NCBI RefSeq assembly: GCF_000308835.1
Contig: NZ_BAGN01000426.1
Coordinates: 1 to 64,000 of the forward strand
Direction: 5' to 3'
Length of the DNA stretch: 64,000 bases
Origin: Nocardia vinacea NBRC 16497
GTDB taxonomy: Bacteria > Actinomycetota > Actinomycetes > Mycobacteriales > Mycobacteriaceae
In this document: in pieces, positions 43,519 through 52,317 of the stretch
How positions within the stretch are numbered: the first letter of the stretch is position 1
Layout of the letters: each line of letters starts with the position of its first letter
Made by a program: the position numbers and the translations under genes
The notes under the pieces: generated by a model
Seen by the model: only the letters and a program-made list of their open reading frames with translations
Database searches by the model: none
What the model was told of the DNA's origin: nothing

Positions 43519-43845
43519 TCACAACTCGACTTCGTGCACTGCGGCACCGGCTCGCGCTTCGAGGACCGCCAGCAGGACCATCCGGCACACCGACATATCC
43601 GACATGTGTCCACGCAGGGTTATCACTGCGTGTGCCTGGGCTCGCCGGCATTCCTGGACGAGATCGACGAACGCGGGGGGCAGTGTCCCGTTCTGCGGTG
43701 GGGGCTCGCAAAACACGGCGCCCAGCTCGTAGCCGAGTGATCTGGCACTGTCCCGCAGTCTGTCTTCGCTCGAATTCCGGTCGCGGTCACGGAGCAAATC
43801 GTCGCGCAGGTATCCGTATGCAAGAGGTAATAGCGCAGTTGTCAT
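43519..43845 (-). CDS. Small resolvase-N-terminal-like protein
   Basis: 108 residues. AYGYLRDDLLRDRDRNSSED, LRDSARSLGYELGAVFCEPP and LVQECRRAQAHAVITLRGHM follow the outline of the serine-recombinase catalytic domain (strand-helix-strand with a large number of arginines), but the catalytic serine that belongs after the first strand (YxRVS) is replaced (YLRDD) and no DNA-binding domain follows. It is therefore probably not a recombinase; it may be a domesticated remnant. The surrounding 43356-44124 has lower GC and no other gene. Confidence 0.6.
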   Translation of the reverse strand: MTTALLPLAYGYLRDDLLRDRDRNSSEDRLRDSARSLGYELGAVFCEPPPQNGTLPPAFVDLVQECRRAQAHAVITLRGHMSDMSVCRMVLLAVLEARAGAAVHEVEL

Positions 43846-44124
43846 GGGATGGTTTGGCTTCCGGTCGGTCGGCCACGAGAGATTACATTTCTGTCAGCCG
43901 GATGGATCTGTCATCGCAGGGCGGCATATACGCACCTGTTCGCCGTCGACTCGGCAATGAAGTCGAGTTCGGCCGTCGCAATGTTGTGTGGGTTGAAGAT
44001 CTGACGACGGCGTCACCCAGACCTTCGTCTTCTGCACGGACAACCAGCATGGGTGGTGGGTATAGATCGCCGCATCGGTAGTGGACGTGGGCTATACCTA
44101 TGGCAACCGTCGAATGCACTGCTG

Positions 44125-46677
44125 TCAGCGCGGTCGTCGGGCGATTTCGCCTCGGACCTGGTCGGTGAATCTACTCGGGATGTGCTGGGATATGTCCGCA
44201 CGTGAAGCGATGGCCAGTTTGTTGAAAATCGCCGCGATTTGGGCGTCGACAGTTCGGGACGACTTTCCACGGCGGAAGGCAATGTCGACGTTGGTCCACC
44301 CGGCCGCGGCCAGGATCGCGACCTGCTGTTCGGTCCGGGTCAATTCGTGCCAGTGCGATGTGGCGTCCGCTGGAGTATCGATGGTCAGTGTGCCCAGTGC
44401 CAGCCGTTGCACTTCGTTTCGTTCCGGACGCAGACGCGTTCCTCGAGTTTCCGCCGCAGCGTAGGCGTCGTGCCCCAGCACCCGGCGGGCGACAGCGATA
44501 GCTTTTTCGGATTCGTCGAGGAGGGGGCCCGACGCCTTGATGTCGATGCCGAGCTTGCCTCGTAGGGTTGTGGTGCCTCCGGCCAGGTAGGCGATTTCGG
44601 TGGCCAGGGCGACCAACTTCTTGCGGTCGGGTTTTCCGGCGACGATCGAGTCGGTGATGATTCGGGCCAATGACCAGGTCCGATACTGCACCAGCCATAC
44701 CGCGGCCCATTGCTCGTTGGTGGCGAGGTGATATGCCAGTGAGGATCGTTCGAGGGCCAGTGCTTCGGTGGGGTTGCCGTGTCGGGTCAAGGCTGTCGAC
44801 CTGGTGAGTTCGGCGCAAGCCTTTTCCCATGGAATTCCGGAGACGATCGCGCGATCGAGGTAACGCTGCGTGATCTCGTGGGCTTGCTGCGCGGTTCCCA
44901 GCAGGCCCGCGGCCAGGGCAGTGAACAGCTCGTTCATCGAGGCGGCGCCGCGGTCGCCGTAGGCCTCGAATTTGGCCTGGGCTCGGCTCAGGACGGTGAT
45001 GGCGCGGGCGTCACGGCGCGCGAATATCAGCTCCGCCCCCCATGCGAATTCGACAGGAGCGGGCAGCCCGATGTCGGTCTCGGCGGTGTCTCGCCAGTTC
45101 CGCCTGGTGTCCGGGTCGGGGATGCAGGCGGCGACGCAGTCCTCGAGCATCTGTTCGGCATCCTCGAGTGTGCCTTGGAGCGTGGCGAGCCATGCGATGG
45201 TGGCCATGGCACCGATCTGTAGTTCGGTGGGTTGCGGGGACGCTGCCCGGGTGGCGTCGAGGCAGCGCAGGGTCCATTGGCGTATTTCTCGTACGGAGCC
45301 GCTGGTGAAGCACACCTGCAGGGTGATCAGCCCGAGACAGATCTCCAGACCGTCTCCGGCTCGGCCCGGGGTGGTGATGCTGGTTTCGATCGCGGTGAGG
45401 GTGTTGGCCCAGACCGTCCGGGCCCAGTCCACCAGGGCTTGCCCTTCGGGATCGAACCAGTTGGCTGCGGCGTAGCCGATCCTGTCGTGGTAGTAGCGGC
45501 AGTGCCGCTGGGCCAAACGGGCGGGTTCGTCCACCGCGGCGGTGGAGCGCTGGCGCAGTCGCTGCTGGGCGAATACCCGCAGGCTCTCCACTAGTGAATA
45601 CCGCACCGTGGTCGCCGTCCTGTGCGTCGTGACCAACGATTGATCGACAAGGCGCTCGAGCAGGCCCTCGATCTCCTGCCGGGTGAGGGACGCTTGGGTA
45701 TCGCTGATTTCGTCGTCGCAGCAGATTGTCTCGATGGCGTCCAACTCGGCACCCACATCCGGTGCGGCCTCTGTGGTGTCGTCGGAATTGGTGTCGTAGC
45801 CGGCGGCGAACACCGACAGGCGGTCGAAGAGCAGACGTTCCTTGTCGCTGCACAGCTCGTAGGACCAGGAGATGACGTCGACGACTCCGCGATGGCGCGG
45901 GTCGGCGCCCACGCGGGGGCCATGCGACCAACTCAGTCGAGTGTCATCAGCGTGGCCGGTGAGTCCGTGCAGGATGGCGGCCAACGGTTGGCGAAGCAGG
46001 CGTGCGGCCGCCAACTGGATGTAGAGGGGATGGTTGTGGACGTGGTGGCAGATCTCGGCGGCGGTGGTGGCCTGGTCTTTGCCGGTGACGGGATGTTCGG
46101 TGAGTTCGGCGCGTTGCCGGAATAGGGCCAGGGCCTCGCGCTGCGATAGCGGCGGAACGGTGATCAGGTGTTCGTCGATCCAGCCGATGGGTTCACGGCT
46201 GGTGGCCACGATGCTCAGCCCCGGTACCGCCTCGATGAGGTCGGCTATCAGGGGCCCGACACCGGAGAGTACGTGCTCGCAGTTGTCGAGCACCAGCACG
46301 GTATGCGGGGCACGTCCGGTGGTGTCGGTTGAGGTGAGGGTGTCGACCAAGGCGTCCCACGCCGATCGCCCGGAGAAATCCGCCTCGATCACCGCATGGG
46401 CGACTTCTTCCGCGACCGCGGTCGAATCCGAATCTGGAGTCAGTCGAGCCAATCGCACCCAGCACGCTCGTGTTTTCCTGGCTTCGGTTCTACCGCAACG
46501 GCGCAACGCTTCGACGGCCAGACGAGTCTTCCCGATGCCACCGGGGCCGGTGAGGGTGATCAACCGGGCTGGGCCCAGCAGTAGGGTGCTGATCTTTTCC
46601 AGCTCGCGGTCTCGACCGACAAAGCTGTAGGTAACAGCGGGTAGGCTGCCTACACCTTCCCGGTGTTTGACATCCAT
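44125..46677 (-). CDS. Large ATP-binding LuxR-type regulator (STAND ATPase)
   Basis: 850 residues. Near the N terminus TLTGPGGIGKTRLAVEALRR is Walker A and TVLVLDNCEHVL Walker B. A tetratricopeptide-like helical middle follows (about residues 330-720). The C terminus has a LuxR helix-turn-helix (ELTRTEQQVAILAAAGWTNV, then IAFRRGKSSRTVDAQIAAIF). STAND regulators oligomerise on binding ATP and an inducer and then activate transcription. It begins 9 bases after a perfect TATAAT, so the mRNA is probably leaderless. No obvious neighbour is its target. Confidence 0.93.
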   Translation of the reverse strand: MDVKHREGVGSLPAVTYSFVGRDRELEKISTLLLGPARLITLTGPGGIGKTRLAVEALRRCGRTEARKTRACWVRLARLTPDSDSTAVAEEVAHAVIEADFSGRSAWDALVDTLTSTDTTGRAPHTVLVLDNCEHVLSGVGPLIADLIEAVPGLSIVATSREPIGWIDEHLITVPPLSQREALALFRQRAELTEHPVTGKDQATTAAEICHHVHNHPLYIQLAAARLLRQPLAAILHGLTGHADDTRLSWSHGPRVGADPRHRGVVDVISWSYELCSDKERLLFDRLSVFAAGYDTNSDDTTEAAPDVGAELDAIETICCDDEISDTQASLTRQEIEGLLERLVDQSLVTTHRTATTVRYSLVESLRVFAQQRLRQRSTAAVDEPARLAQRHCRYYHDRIGYAAANWFDPEGQALVDWARTVWANTLTAIETSITTPGRAGDGLEICLGLITLQVCFTSGSVREIRQWTLRCLDATRAASPQPTELQIGAMATIAWLATLQGTLEDAEQMLEDCVAACIPDPDTRRNWRDTAETDIGLPAPVEFAWGAELIFARRDARAITVLSRAQAKFEAYGDRGAASMNELFTALAAGLLGTAQQAHEITQRYLDRAIVSGIPWEKACAELTRSTALTRHGNPTEALALERSSLAYHLATNEQWAAVWLVQYRTWSLARIITDSIVAGKPDRKKLVALATEIAYLAGGTTTLRGKLGIDIKASGPLLDESEKAIAVARRVLGHDAYAAAETRGTRLRPERNEVQRLALGTLTIDTPADATSHWHELTRTEQQVAILAAAGWTNVDIAFRRGKSSRTVDAQIAAIFNKLAIASRADISQHIPSRFTDQVRGEIARRPR

Positions 46678-46685
46678 ACTTTGCG

Positions 46686-46691
46686 ATTATA
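46686..46691 (-). promoter_or_regulatory. -10 box of a leaderless promoter
   Basis: On the minus strand TATAAT ends 8 bases before the first base of the ATG at 46677, which puts the transcription start at or next to the start codon. No good -35 hexamer is evident. The 284 bases between the two start codons (46678-46961) hold nothing else I recognise. Confidence 0.55.
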
Positions 46692-46961
46692 GGCCCCGCA
46701 TCCCGAGGCTGAATCCCTCGTCATCAGCGCCACCTGATGCGCGGAATGGGTCTGTCCAGCTAGGAGCTCAGTCGTCGGCGGCCTGGAGCTCGGCAGCATT
46801 GACAACAACCTGTTCTACTTTGCTCGGGTCGCATATCGAAAGGGCAGCCCTGGGTGCCTTCGAAGTCCCGGGTGTTCGCCGCCGACCATCGGGTACTCGA
46901 TCGATTGGACACGGTTTCGACCGCATCCTTTGCACTGGAAGTTTCCGACCAGGAGTCCGCA

Positions 46962-47213
46962 ATGACCGAAGGTCCTGTTACGCACCCGCCCCTCCACGAA
47001 CCATCCCTCGATCAACAGTTCGCGCTGAAGTCCGCCGCGCGACGTCTGGAGCGCGAATTCGACAGCACCCGCGACGAAGCCATCGAACGGTGGCTGTACT
47101 CCGCTTACGACTACCTCGCGGATCACGCCACCATCGATACCTTCCTGCCGCTACTCGCCGAGCGCTACACCCGTGAACTGCTCCGCGCCATGGCCGAGGA
47201 GCACGCCGACTAG
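46962..47213 (+). CDS. Three-helix-bundle dimerisation-type small protein
   Basis: 83 residues, AGGAG before ATG 46962. The pattern FALKSAARRLEREFDSTRDE, IERWLYSAYDYLAD, IDTFLPLLAERYTRELLRAM is three amphipathic helices, matching a small actinobacterial dimerisation domain that occurs alone and at the ends of regulators. Function unknown. Its TAG stop shares CTAG with the stop of the convergent nitronate monooxygenase gene. Confidence 0.8.
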   Translation: MTEGPVTHPPLHEPSLDQQFALKSAARRLEREFDSTRDEAIERWLYSAYDYLADHATIDTFLPLLAERYTRELLRAMAEEHAD

Positions 47214-48172
47214 TCGCATCGCGCCGCGGCTCGCCGCAATACCTCTTCCGCGTCGGTGCTGATGCGTCGCACCAGATCAGCGGCGGATTCGAGACTGCCG
47301 ATGAGGTCGACATTCTCGCCCGCCCAGATCGGCGCACAGTCGAGATCACCCTGCTCGGCCGCCGCCCGATAGCGTTGCCGGGCAAGGGGATCGGCCGCGA
47401 GTTCGGTCTCCCGTCCGGCCCATTCGTCGAGGAATCGGTTGCGCAGGGTGCGGGCGGTGTACTCGGCGGGCCACGGGGAATCGCGGGCGATATCGATGAT
47501 GCGGTTGCGTTCGGTATCGCCGCCGCGTGCATCGATGATGGCCTTGGCTTCTTCGGTCGAGAGCAACGATTCGTGTGTCGCCTCGAAGCGAGTGCCGATC
47601 AACGCGCCCGCCGCACCGAGCACGAGTGCGGCGGCGAGTCCGCGTCCATCGGCTATGCCTCCCGCGGCGAGCACCGGCGTACCCGCCGCCAGATCGACGA
47701 CCGCGGGTACGAAGGGCAGTGTCGCACGCCCGCCGCCGTGCCCGCCCGCCTCCGCGCCCTGCGCGATCAGCACATCGGCTCCGGCGTCCAGGGCACGGGC
47801 CGCCTCGTCCGTGGTGGTGACCTGGACCAGCAGCGGAATCCCGGATTCCCGGACCGCGGCGGCAAACGGGGTCGGATCGCCGAAGGACAGCAGGATCGCG
47901 TGTGGTCGGCGCTCCACTGTCCTTCGCACGGTAGCGAGATCGATGGCCCAGCTCAACAGGCCGATGCCCCAAGGCTTTTCGGTGCGAGCGGTGAGCAACG
48001 CACATTCCTGATCGAGTAACTGCTCGTCACCGCCGCCGCCACCGATCAGGCCGAGTCCACCGGCCTCGGAGACCGCCGCGGCCAGTTCACCGCCCGCGAC
48101 GCCGCCCATCGGTGCGAGCACTACGGGATGCTCGATGTCGAACAGGTCGGTGAATTCGGTGCGCAATGCCAT
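47210..48172 (-). CDS. Nitronate monooxygenase (2-nitropropane dioxygenase-like)
   Basis: 320 residues from ATG 48172 (GGAAGGGG upstream; TTG 48178 possible). VVLAPMGGVAGGELAAAVSEAGGLGLIGGG is the FMN-binding start; AGADVLIAQGAEAGGHGGGR includes the HGGG region with the conserved histidine; GTPVLAAGGIADGRGLAAAL and GAAGALIGTRFEATHES complete the phosphate site. It oxidises alkyl nitronates or toxic nitro compounds such as propionate 3-nitronate with FMN and oxygen. Confidence 0.92.
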   Translation of the reverse strand: MALRTEFTDLFDIEHPVVLAPMGGVAGGELAAAVSEAGGLGLIGGGGGDEQLLDQECALLTARTEKPWGIGLLSWAIDLATVRRTVERRPHAILLSFGDPTPFAAAVRESGIPLLVQVTTTDEAARALDAGADVLIAQGAEAGGHGGGRATLPFVPAVVDLAAGTPVLAAGGIADGRGLAAALVLGAAGALIGTRFEATHESLLSTEEAKAIIDARGGDTERNRIIDIARDSPWPAEYTARTLRNRFLDEWAGRETELAADPLARQRYRAAAEQGDLDCAPIWAGENVDLIGSLESAADLVRRISTDAEEVLRRAAARCD

Positions 48173-48241
48173 CGCCAAACCCCTTCCGTCGCTGTCGACG
48201 ATAGCCAGGGGTTTCCGGCTGCGAGTCGTCGCCCGTGCTCG

Positions 48242-49129
48242 TCAGCCTCGATCCCAGTCGTGACCCCAATAACTATCGGCGGTCATTTCCTCCGCCGTGT
48301 AGGTGTTCTCGTCGACCAGCACGCCCTCGGTGCCGAATTCGAGATCCCAGCCACCGGGTGTGCGGACATAGAAGGAGATCATTTTGTCGTTGGTATGGCG
48401 GCCCATCGTCGAGGACAGGTGATATCCGGCCTTGTTCACCCGGTCGAGCGCACGGCCGACGTCGTCGAGACTGTCGACCTCGACCATGACGTGCACCAGG
48501 CCCGAGCCCTCCTTGCCGCCGGAGGGGATCAGCGCCAGGCTGTGGTGGCGCTGATTCACGCCGAGGAAGCGGATGCGCACCGGACCGTATTCGGGCGGTG
48601 CGGGGAGCCGGAAGGCGCCGCGCGGCAGGAATCCGAGGACATCGGTATAGAAGTGGAATGCGCCGTCGAGATCGGGGACCGGCAGCACCGCGTGGCCGAG
48701 GCCGAGTCCCGTAGTGACGAAACGGTTTCCATACTTGCCGACGACCGGACTGTGGTCCAGGACAGGTCCGTGGAAGATTTCGACGGTGGTACCCGCTGGA
48801 TCGCGGAAGGTGATCGCCTCCTCCACACTGCGGGCATCCGCCTCGGCCACGGTGAGCGCGGTGACTTCGATTCCGGCCTTCTCAACGGCTTCTCGTGCCG
48901 CGGCGAGTGCGCGATGGTCGCGGACCTCCCAGCCGATGGCGAGCACCTTGTCGGTTTCGCCCGGCACCAGGACCAATCGTGTGACGTGCTCATCCATGCG
49001 CAGATAGATGGCGTCCGGATCCGGCCCGGTGCCCTCGGCGAAACCGATCACATCGAAGGCGAAGGTGCGCCAGGCATCCGGGTCGCTGACCGCGACCCGC
49101 ACATAACCGAGCGAGCTGATGATTGCCAT
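48242..49129 (-). CDS. Extradiol ring-cleavage dioxygenase (HsaC/BphC-like)
   Basis: 295 residues, AGGAGAAT before ATG 49129. Two VOC repeats; iron ligands in LGHAVLPVPDLDGAFHFYTD (His), RHHSLALIP (His) and GGWDLEFGTEGVLV (Glu). SSLGYVRVAVSDPDAWRTFA and DDVGRALDRVNKAGYHLSST closely resemble HsaC, the enzyme that cleaves the catecholic A ring of seco-steroids. Seven bases behind the KshB-like gene in the same operon. Specificity for a steroid catechol is inferred from that context; a biphenyl or indane substrate is an alternative. Confidence 0.93.
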   Translation of the reverse strand: MAIISSLGYVRVAVSDPDAWRTFAFDVIGFAEGTGPDPDAIYLRMDEHVTRLVLVPGETDKVLAIGWEVRDHRALAAAREAVEKAGIEVTALTVAEADARSVEEAITFRDPAGTTVEIFHGPVLDHSPVVGKYGNRFVTTGLGLGHAVLPVPDLDGAFHFYTDVLGFLPRGAFRLPAPPEYGPVRIRFLGVNQRHHSLALIPSGGKEGSGLVHVMVEVDSLDDVGRALDRVNKAGYHLSSTMGRHTNDKMISFYVRTPGGWDLEFGTEGVLVDENTYTAEEMTADSYWGHDWDRG

Positions 49130-49136
49130 ATTCTCC

Positions 49137-50141
49137 TCATTCATAGGTGACCCGGACCGCATCGGTGACCGGAACAGCCTGGCAGGCAAGTACATAGCCG
49201 TCGGCCAGGTCTGCACGTTCCAGAACTTCGTTGCGCAGCAATTTCACTTCGCCGTCGACTATCCGACAGACACAGGCGCTACAGGCACCTTCGCGGCAGG
49301 AGTACGGAGCTGCCATACCGCGCGCGAGCAGCACGTCGAGTAGTACGGTATTGCGCGGCCAGGCGAATTCGTCTGTGGTGCCGTCGAGCTCGACCTCGAC
49401 GATGGCAGCGTCGTCGGTGTCTTCGACCTGGGTTGCGGCGAAGGGATCACCGGACAGCGAGACGAACTTCTCGACATGCACCCGGTCCATACCCAGGCTG
49501 TCGGCGGCTGTGACGACAGCGTCCATGAAAGGTGCTGGGCCGCAGACGAATAGCTGGCGCTCGAGCCACGGTGCGATCAACGTGGTCAGTGTGGGCATCG
49601 ACGGCAAGCCCTGAACAGACTCCAACCAATGCAGCACAACGAGCCGGCTCGGGTGCTCGGCGGTCAACGACTTCAGTTCATCGGCGAAGATCACCGAGTT
49701 CTCGTCACGATTGGCGTAGATCAGCGTGCACCGTCCGCTGCCCTGCGCCAGTACCGATTTCAGGATGGAAAGCATCGGCGTTATACCGCTGCCCGCAGCC
49801 AAGAGCAGCAGATCTTCGTCGAGCGAATCGGGTGTGAAAATGCCTGCGGGCGGCAAGCTATCGATTGTCATGCCGGGAACAGCGTTGTCGCACAGCCAGT
49901 TCGAAGCGTACCCACCCGCGGTCCGCTTGACGGTGACCTCGAGTCGGCCCTCGTGCGGCGCACTGGACAGCGAGTACGAGCGCGCCACCGAACCGGTTCG
50001 TTCGCTGGGTATCCGCAGTGTCAGAAACTGGCCGGGCCGATAGGAAAGTTGACGCTCCGGCTCGGCGACCAGCTCCAGCGAGACCGCATCCTGGGTTTCG
50101 GAAGTTACTCGAACAACTCGAAGCGTTACCGCCGCACTCAC
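49137..50141 (-). CDS. kshB: 3-ketosteroid 9-alpha-hydroxylase reductase-like (KshB)
   Basis: 334 residues from GTG 50141, overlapping the preceding small gene (GTGA). FAD/NADH modules first: RSYSLSSAPHEGRLEVTVKR, LAAGSGITPMLSILK, ERQLFVCGPAPFMDAV; then a C-terminal plant-type ferredoxin with CREGACSACVCRIVDGE and VLACQ (four cysteines for [2Fe-2S]). It would pass electrons from NADH to the Rieske oxygenase KshA encoded two genes upstream. Length and module order fit KshB; related phenylacetyl-CoA or phenol reductases share the layout. Confidence 0.93.
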   Translation of the reverse strand: MSAAVTLRVVRVTSETQDAVSLELVAEPERQLSYRPGQFLTLRIPSERTGSVARSYSLSSAPHEGRLEVTVKRTAGGYASNWLCDNAVPGMTIDSLPPAGIFTPDSLDEDLLLLAAGSGITPMLSILKSVLAQGSGRCTLIYANRDENSVIFADELKSLTAEHPSRLVVLHWLESVQGLPSMPTLTTLIAPWLERQLFVCGPAPFMDAVVTAADSLGMDRVHVEKFVSLSGDPFAATQVEDTDDAAIVEVELDGTTDEFAWPRNTVLLDVLLARGMAAPYSCREGACSACVCRIVDGEVKLLRNEVLERADLADGYVLACQAVPVTDAVRVTYE

Positions 50142-50365
50142 AGCAGATCCCCATCACGGGTACTCAACCCGACTTCTCCCGCGCTGACGGCCTTTTCGAT
50201 GCTGTCGCGCAATGCCGCACACCCACGCACTGGACCGCCGTCGTTACGAGCGAACTCGGCACAGTGCGCGCGAGCGACGGAACTCCACTGCACGCTGGTG
50301 TGCGCGGAACTGAATTTGACCACCGACACCTGATTCCGGCAGGTATGGCAGGTGATGCAATCCAT
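50138..50365 (-). CDS. Small CxxCHxC protein between the KshA and KshB genes
   Basis: 75 residues: starts MDCITCHTCRNQVSVVKFSS, contains HCAEFARNDGGPVRGCAALRD and ends DGDLL. Cysteines come as CxxCxxC plus two later ones, suggesting zinc or iron-sulfur binding. The stop overlaps the GTG of the reductase by four bases and the start is 11 bases after KshA, so it is translated in the middle of the operon. Function unknown; position suggests an assembly or electron-transfer accessory of the hydroxylase. Confidence 0.85.
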   Translation of the reverse strand: MDCITCHTCRNQVSVVKFSSAHTSVQWSSVARAHCAEFARNDGGPVRGCAALRDSIEKAVSAGEVGLSTRDGDLL

Positions 50366-50376
50366 TACAGATCCGT

Positions 50377-51510
50377 TCAGGCGTCCGCGCGCTGCGCGGC
50401 CAGATTCTCGGCGACCTCGGCCTCCCACGCCGTGACGGCACGGGTGGTATCGACCTCGAATTCGAAGCGGTCGGTCATCTTCGACTCCACCTCGGCGATA
50501 TCGGTGTAGAACTGCTCGTACCAGCGCCGCAGCTGGTAGACCGGCCCGTCCTCCTCGCACAGCAGCGGATTGTCGATGCGGGTCTTGCGTTCCCAGATCG
50601 CCACATCCTGCTCGAAACCGCGCCCGAGTCCATTGGCGAAACGCACCGCCATCGCATCGGCATCTTCCGGTGACAGGCCGGGCAGTTTCTTGACGATCGC
50701 GCCGTACTGCAGCACGAATTTGGTTGGCGAAACAGGGTAATGGCAGTTGATGAGGACGGATTCGACCGTCTGCCCGCTGGATTCGTTGACGAGGTAGTCG
50801 ATCATGTAGGAGGGGCCATAGTAGTGCGCCTCCGAATGCAGCGTGTTCTCCGAGCCCGCCTCCTTGGCCAATTCGCCCTGCACATCCGCGCGTCCGATCG
50901 AGGTCATGTATTGACTGGCGATATGGCCCTCGAAGACATTCTTGAAGTAGGTCGGAAAGGCGAAGTGCACATAGAAGAAATGCGCCATATCCACGACATT
51001 GTCGATGACCTCGCGGCAGTTCGCGCCCTCGATGGTGATCTGGTTCCAGGTCCAGTCGCTCCACTCGTCACTGAACGCGCCCTCGATGCGGGGGATCGTG
51101 ATATCCGCGGGCGGCGGATTGCCTTCGGGATCGTTCCAGACGAACAGCTGCCGGTTCTGCTCCAACGTGATCCACGATTTGGTGCGGGCCAGCGGTGGTA
51201 CGCGGCGCGCGTAAGGGATTGCGGCACAACGGCCATTGCCCCGCCAGCGCCAATCGTGGAACGGGCAGGCGATGGTGTCGCCCTTGATAATGCCGTCGCC
51301 GAGGTTGCCGCCCATATGTCGGCAATAGGCATCGAGCACATTGAGGGTGCCGTCCGCGCTCGCGAAAACCACCAGTTCGGTGCCGAAGATTTCGATGGTG
51401 TGCGGTTTGCCGTCGCGGAAGTTGTCGGCGAGGCCGACGCAGTGCCAACCCCGGGCATATCGGGTGGGCGGGGTGCCGGTGTCGATCACGCGCACCTGAT
51501 CGTCGGTCAT
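50377..51510 (-). CDS. kshA: Rieske oxygenase, 3-ketosteroid 9-alpha-monooxygenase-like (KshA)
   Basis: 377 residues, GGAGGA before ATG 51510. Rieske ligands CRHMGGNLGDG and CPFHDWRW give CxH...CxxH. The mononuclear iron site lies in NCREVIDNVVDMAHFFYVHF with Asp and two His. YARGWHCVGLADNFRDGKPH and SEAHYYGPSYMIDYLVNE are characteristic of the KshA branch. It hydroxylates C9 of 3-keto steroids (or an analogous position in another polycycle), which opens ring B when combined with 1,2-dehydrogenation. Operon with the small CxxC protein, KshB and the extradiol dioxygenase. Confidence 0.94.
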   Translation of the reverse strand: MTDDQVRVIDTGTPPTRYARGWHCVGLADNFRDGKPHTIEIFGTELVVFASADGTLNVLDAYCRHMGGNLGDGIIKGDTIACPFHDWRWRGNGRCAAIPYARRVPPLARTKSWITLEQNRQLFVWNDPEGNPPPADITIPRIEGAFSDEWSDWTWNQITIEGANCREVIDNVVDMAHFFYVHFAFPTYFKNVFEGHIASQYMTSIGRADVQGELAKEAGSENTLHSEAHYYGPSYMIDYLVNESSGQTVESVLINCHYPVSPTKFVLQYGAIVKKLPGLSPEDADAMAVRFANGLGRGFEQDVAIWERKTRIDNPLLCEEDGPVYQLRRWYEQFYTDIAEVESKMTDRFEFEVDTTRAVTAWEAEVAENLAAQRADA

Positions 51511-51599
51511 GGTTCCTCCACGTTCGTCGGGCTGTCGTTTCGATGGTTCGGCGCGCCGATGGACGCGCAAAGGTGTGGTCTCACTGGCCGGGAGACGGC

Positions 51600-52076
51600 T
51601 CAGGCAGTGGTAAGGCGCTCGAATCCGGAGCGGTAGAACAGCAGCGGATCGGCCTCACGGCCCGCGCCGAGTGCGGTGACATGGCCGATGACGATGGTGT
51701 GATCGCCGCCGTCCAACTCTCCGCCGAGCTCGCAATCGATCCACGCGATGGATCCGTCGAGCAGCGGCGAACCGTTGGGGGAGCGGGTCCAGTCGAGTCC
51801 GTCGAATTTGTCGGGTCCGCTGCGGCCGAGCTGTCTGCACACCTGCTCCTGATCGGCGGCGAGCACGTTCACGCAGAACTTGCTCGCCGCGCGGATCCGC
51901 GGCCAGGTGGTGGAGGTCCGGGCCGGGAACAATGCCACGGCAGGCGGATCCAGCGATAGTGCGGAGAAGGACTGGCAGGCGAACCCGATGGGTTGCGCGC
52001 CGTCCAGGGCGGTGATCGCGGTGACTCCGGTGGCGAATCGGCCGAGGACGGCCTTGAAGTCGAGCACGACGGCCAT
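51600..52076 (-). CDS. Flavin reductase (HsaB-like)
   Basis: 158 residues, AGGAGCGCT before ATG 52076. FKAVLGRFATGVTAITALDG, GFACQSFSALSLDPPAVALF and FCVNVLAADQEQVCRQLG are the flavin-reductase-like FMN-binding fold. It supplies reduced flavin to a two-component monooxygenase (HsaA in steroid pathways). No such oxygenase gene lies beside it, so the partner must be elsewhere or be the luciferase-like enzyme at 31 kb. Leads the leftward KshA/KshB operon. Confidence 0.92.
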   Translation of the reverse strand: MAVVLDFKAVLGRFATGVTAITALDGAQPIGFACQSFSALSLDPPAVALFPARTSTTWPRIRAASKFCVNVLAADQEQVCRQLGRSGPDKFDGLDWTRSPNGSPLLDGSIAWIDCELGGELDGGDHTIVIGHVTALGAGREADPLLFYRSGFERLTTA

Positions 52077-52082
52077 AGCGCT

Positions 52083-52110
52083 CCTAGTTTCGACTAGAAA
52101 TATTCCGTTT
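52083..52110. promoter_or_regulatory. Candidate regulator site upstream of the flavin reductase gene
   Basis: On the minus strand GGAATATTTCTAGTCGAAAC resembles the GGAATACTTCTACTAG element before ribBA; CTAGTTTCGACTAG at its left edge is a near palindrome. It lies directly in front of the flavin reductase ribosome site. The remaining part of 52077-52317 contains the IclR-side element described separately. Confidence 0.4.
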
Positions 52111-52273
52111 CGCCATGAAGGTAAGCGGCGCGCGCGGTGGGCTGTCAACGGTCGGTTCCGGCTACCGAGAAGATCCGTAGCGATCTCCGTAGTTTCCGGG
52201 ATTCGACCTCGTCCGCGTGACGGCACTGTGATTGGGGACACAAGCAGGTATGCCGAAAACGGACATGCCTAAT

Positions 52274-52294
52274 CGAAATACTTCTAAGCTGTAT
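52274..52294 (+). promoter_or_regulatory. Promoter element of iclR shared with padR
   Basis: CGAAATA-CTT-CTAAGC-T-GTAT here equals CGAAATA-TGC-CTAAGC-G-GTAT at 55593-55613 in front of padR, with identical spacing (17 of 21 positions). The tail overlaps a plausible -10 region. It could be a common promoter or a common operator. Confidence 0.5.
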
Positions 52295-52317
52295 GAGCTA
52301 CACAATGGAGGTGCGCC

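Noticed and set aside
46768..46962. A 64-codon minus-strand frame upstream of the LuxR gene
   Set aside because: No ribosome site and no recognisable fold.
50138..51064. A 308-codon minus-strand frame ending at 50138
   Set aside because: Only its last 75 codons (from ATG 50365) are outside kshA and look like a protein; the upstream part is a shadow of kshA.
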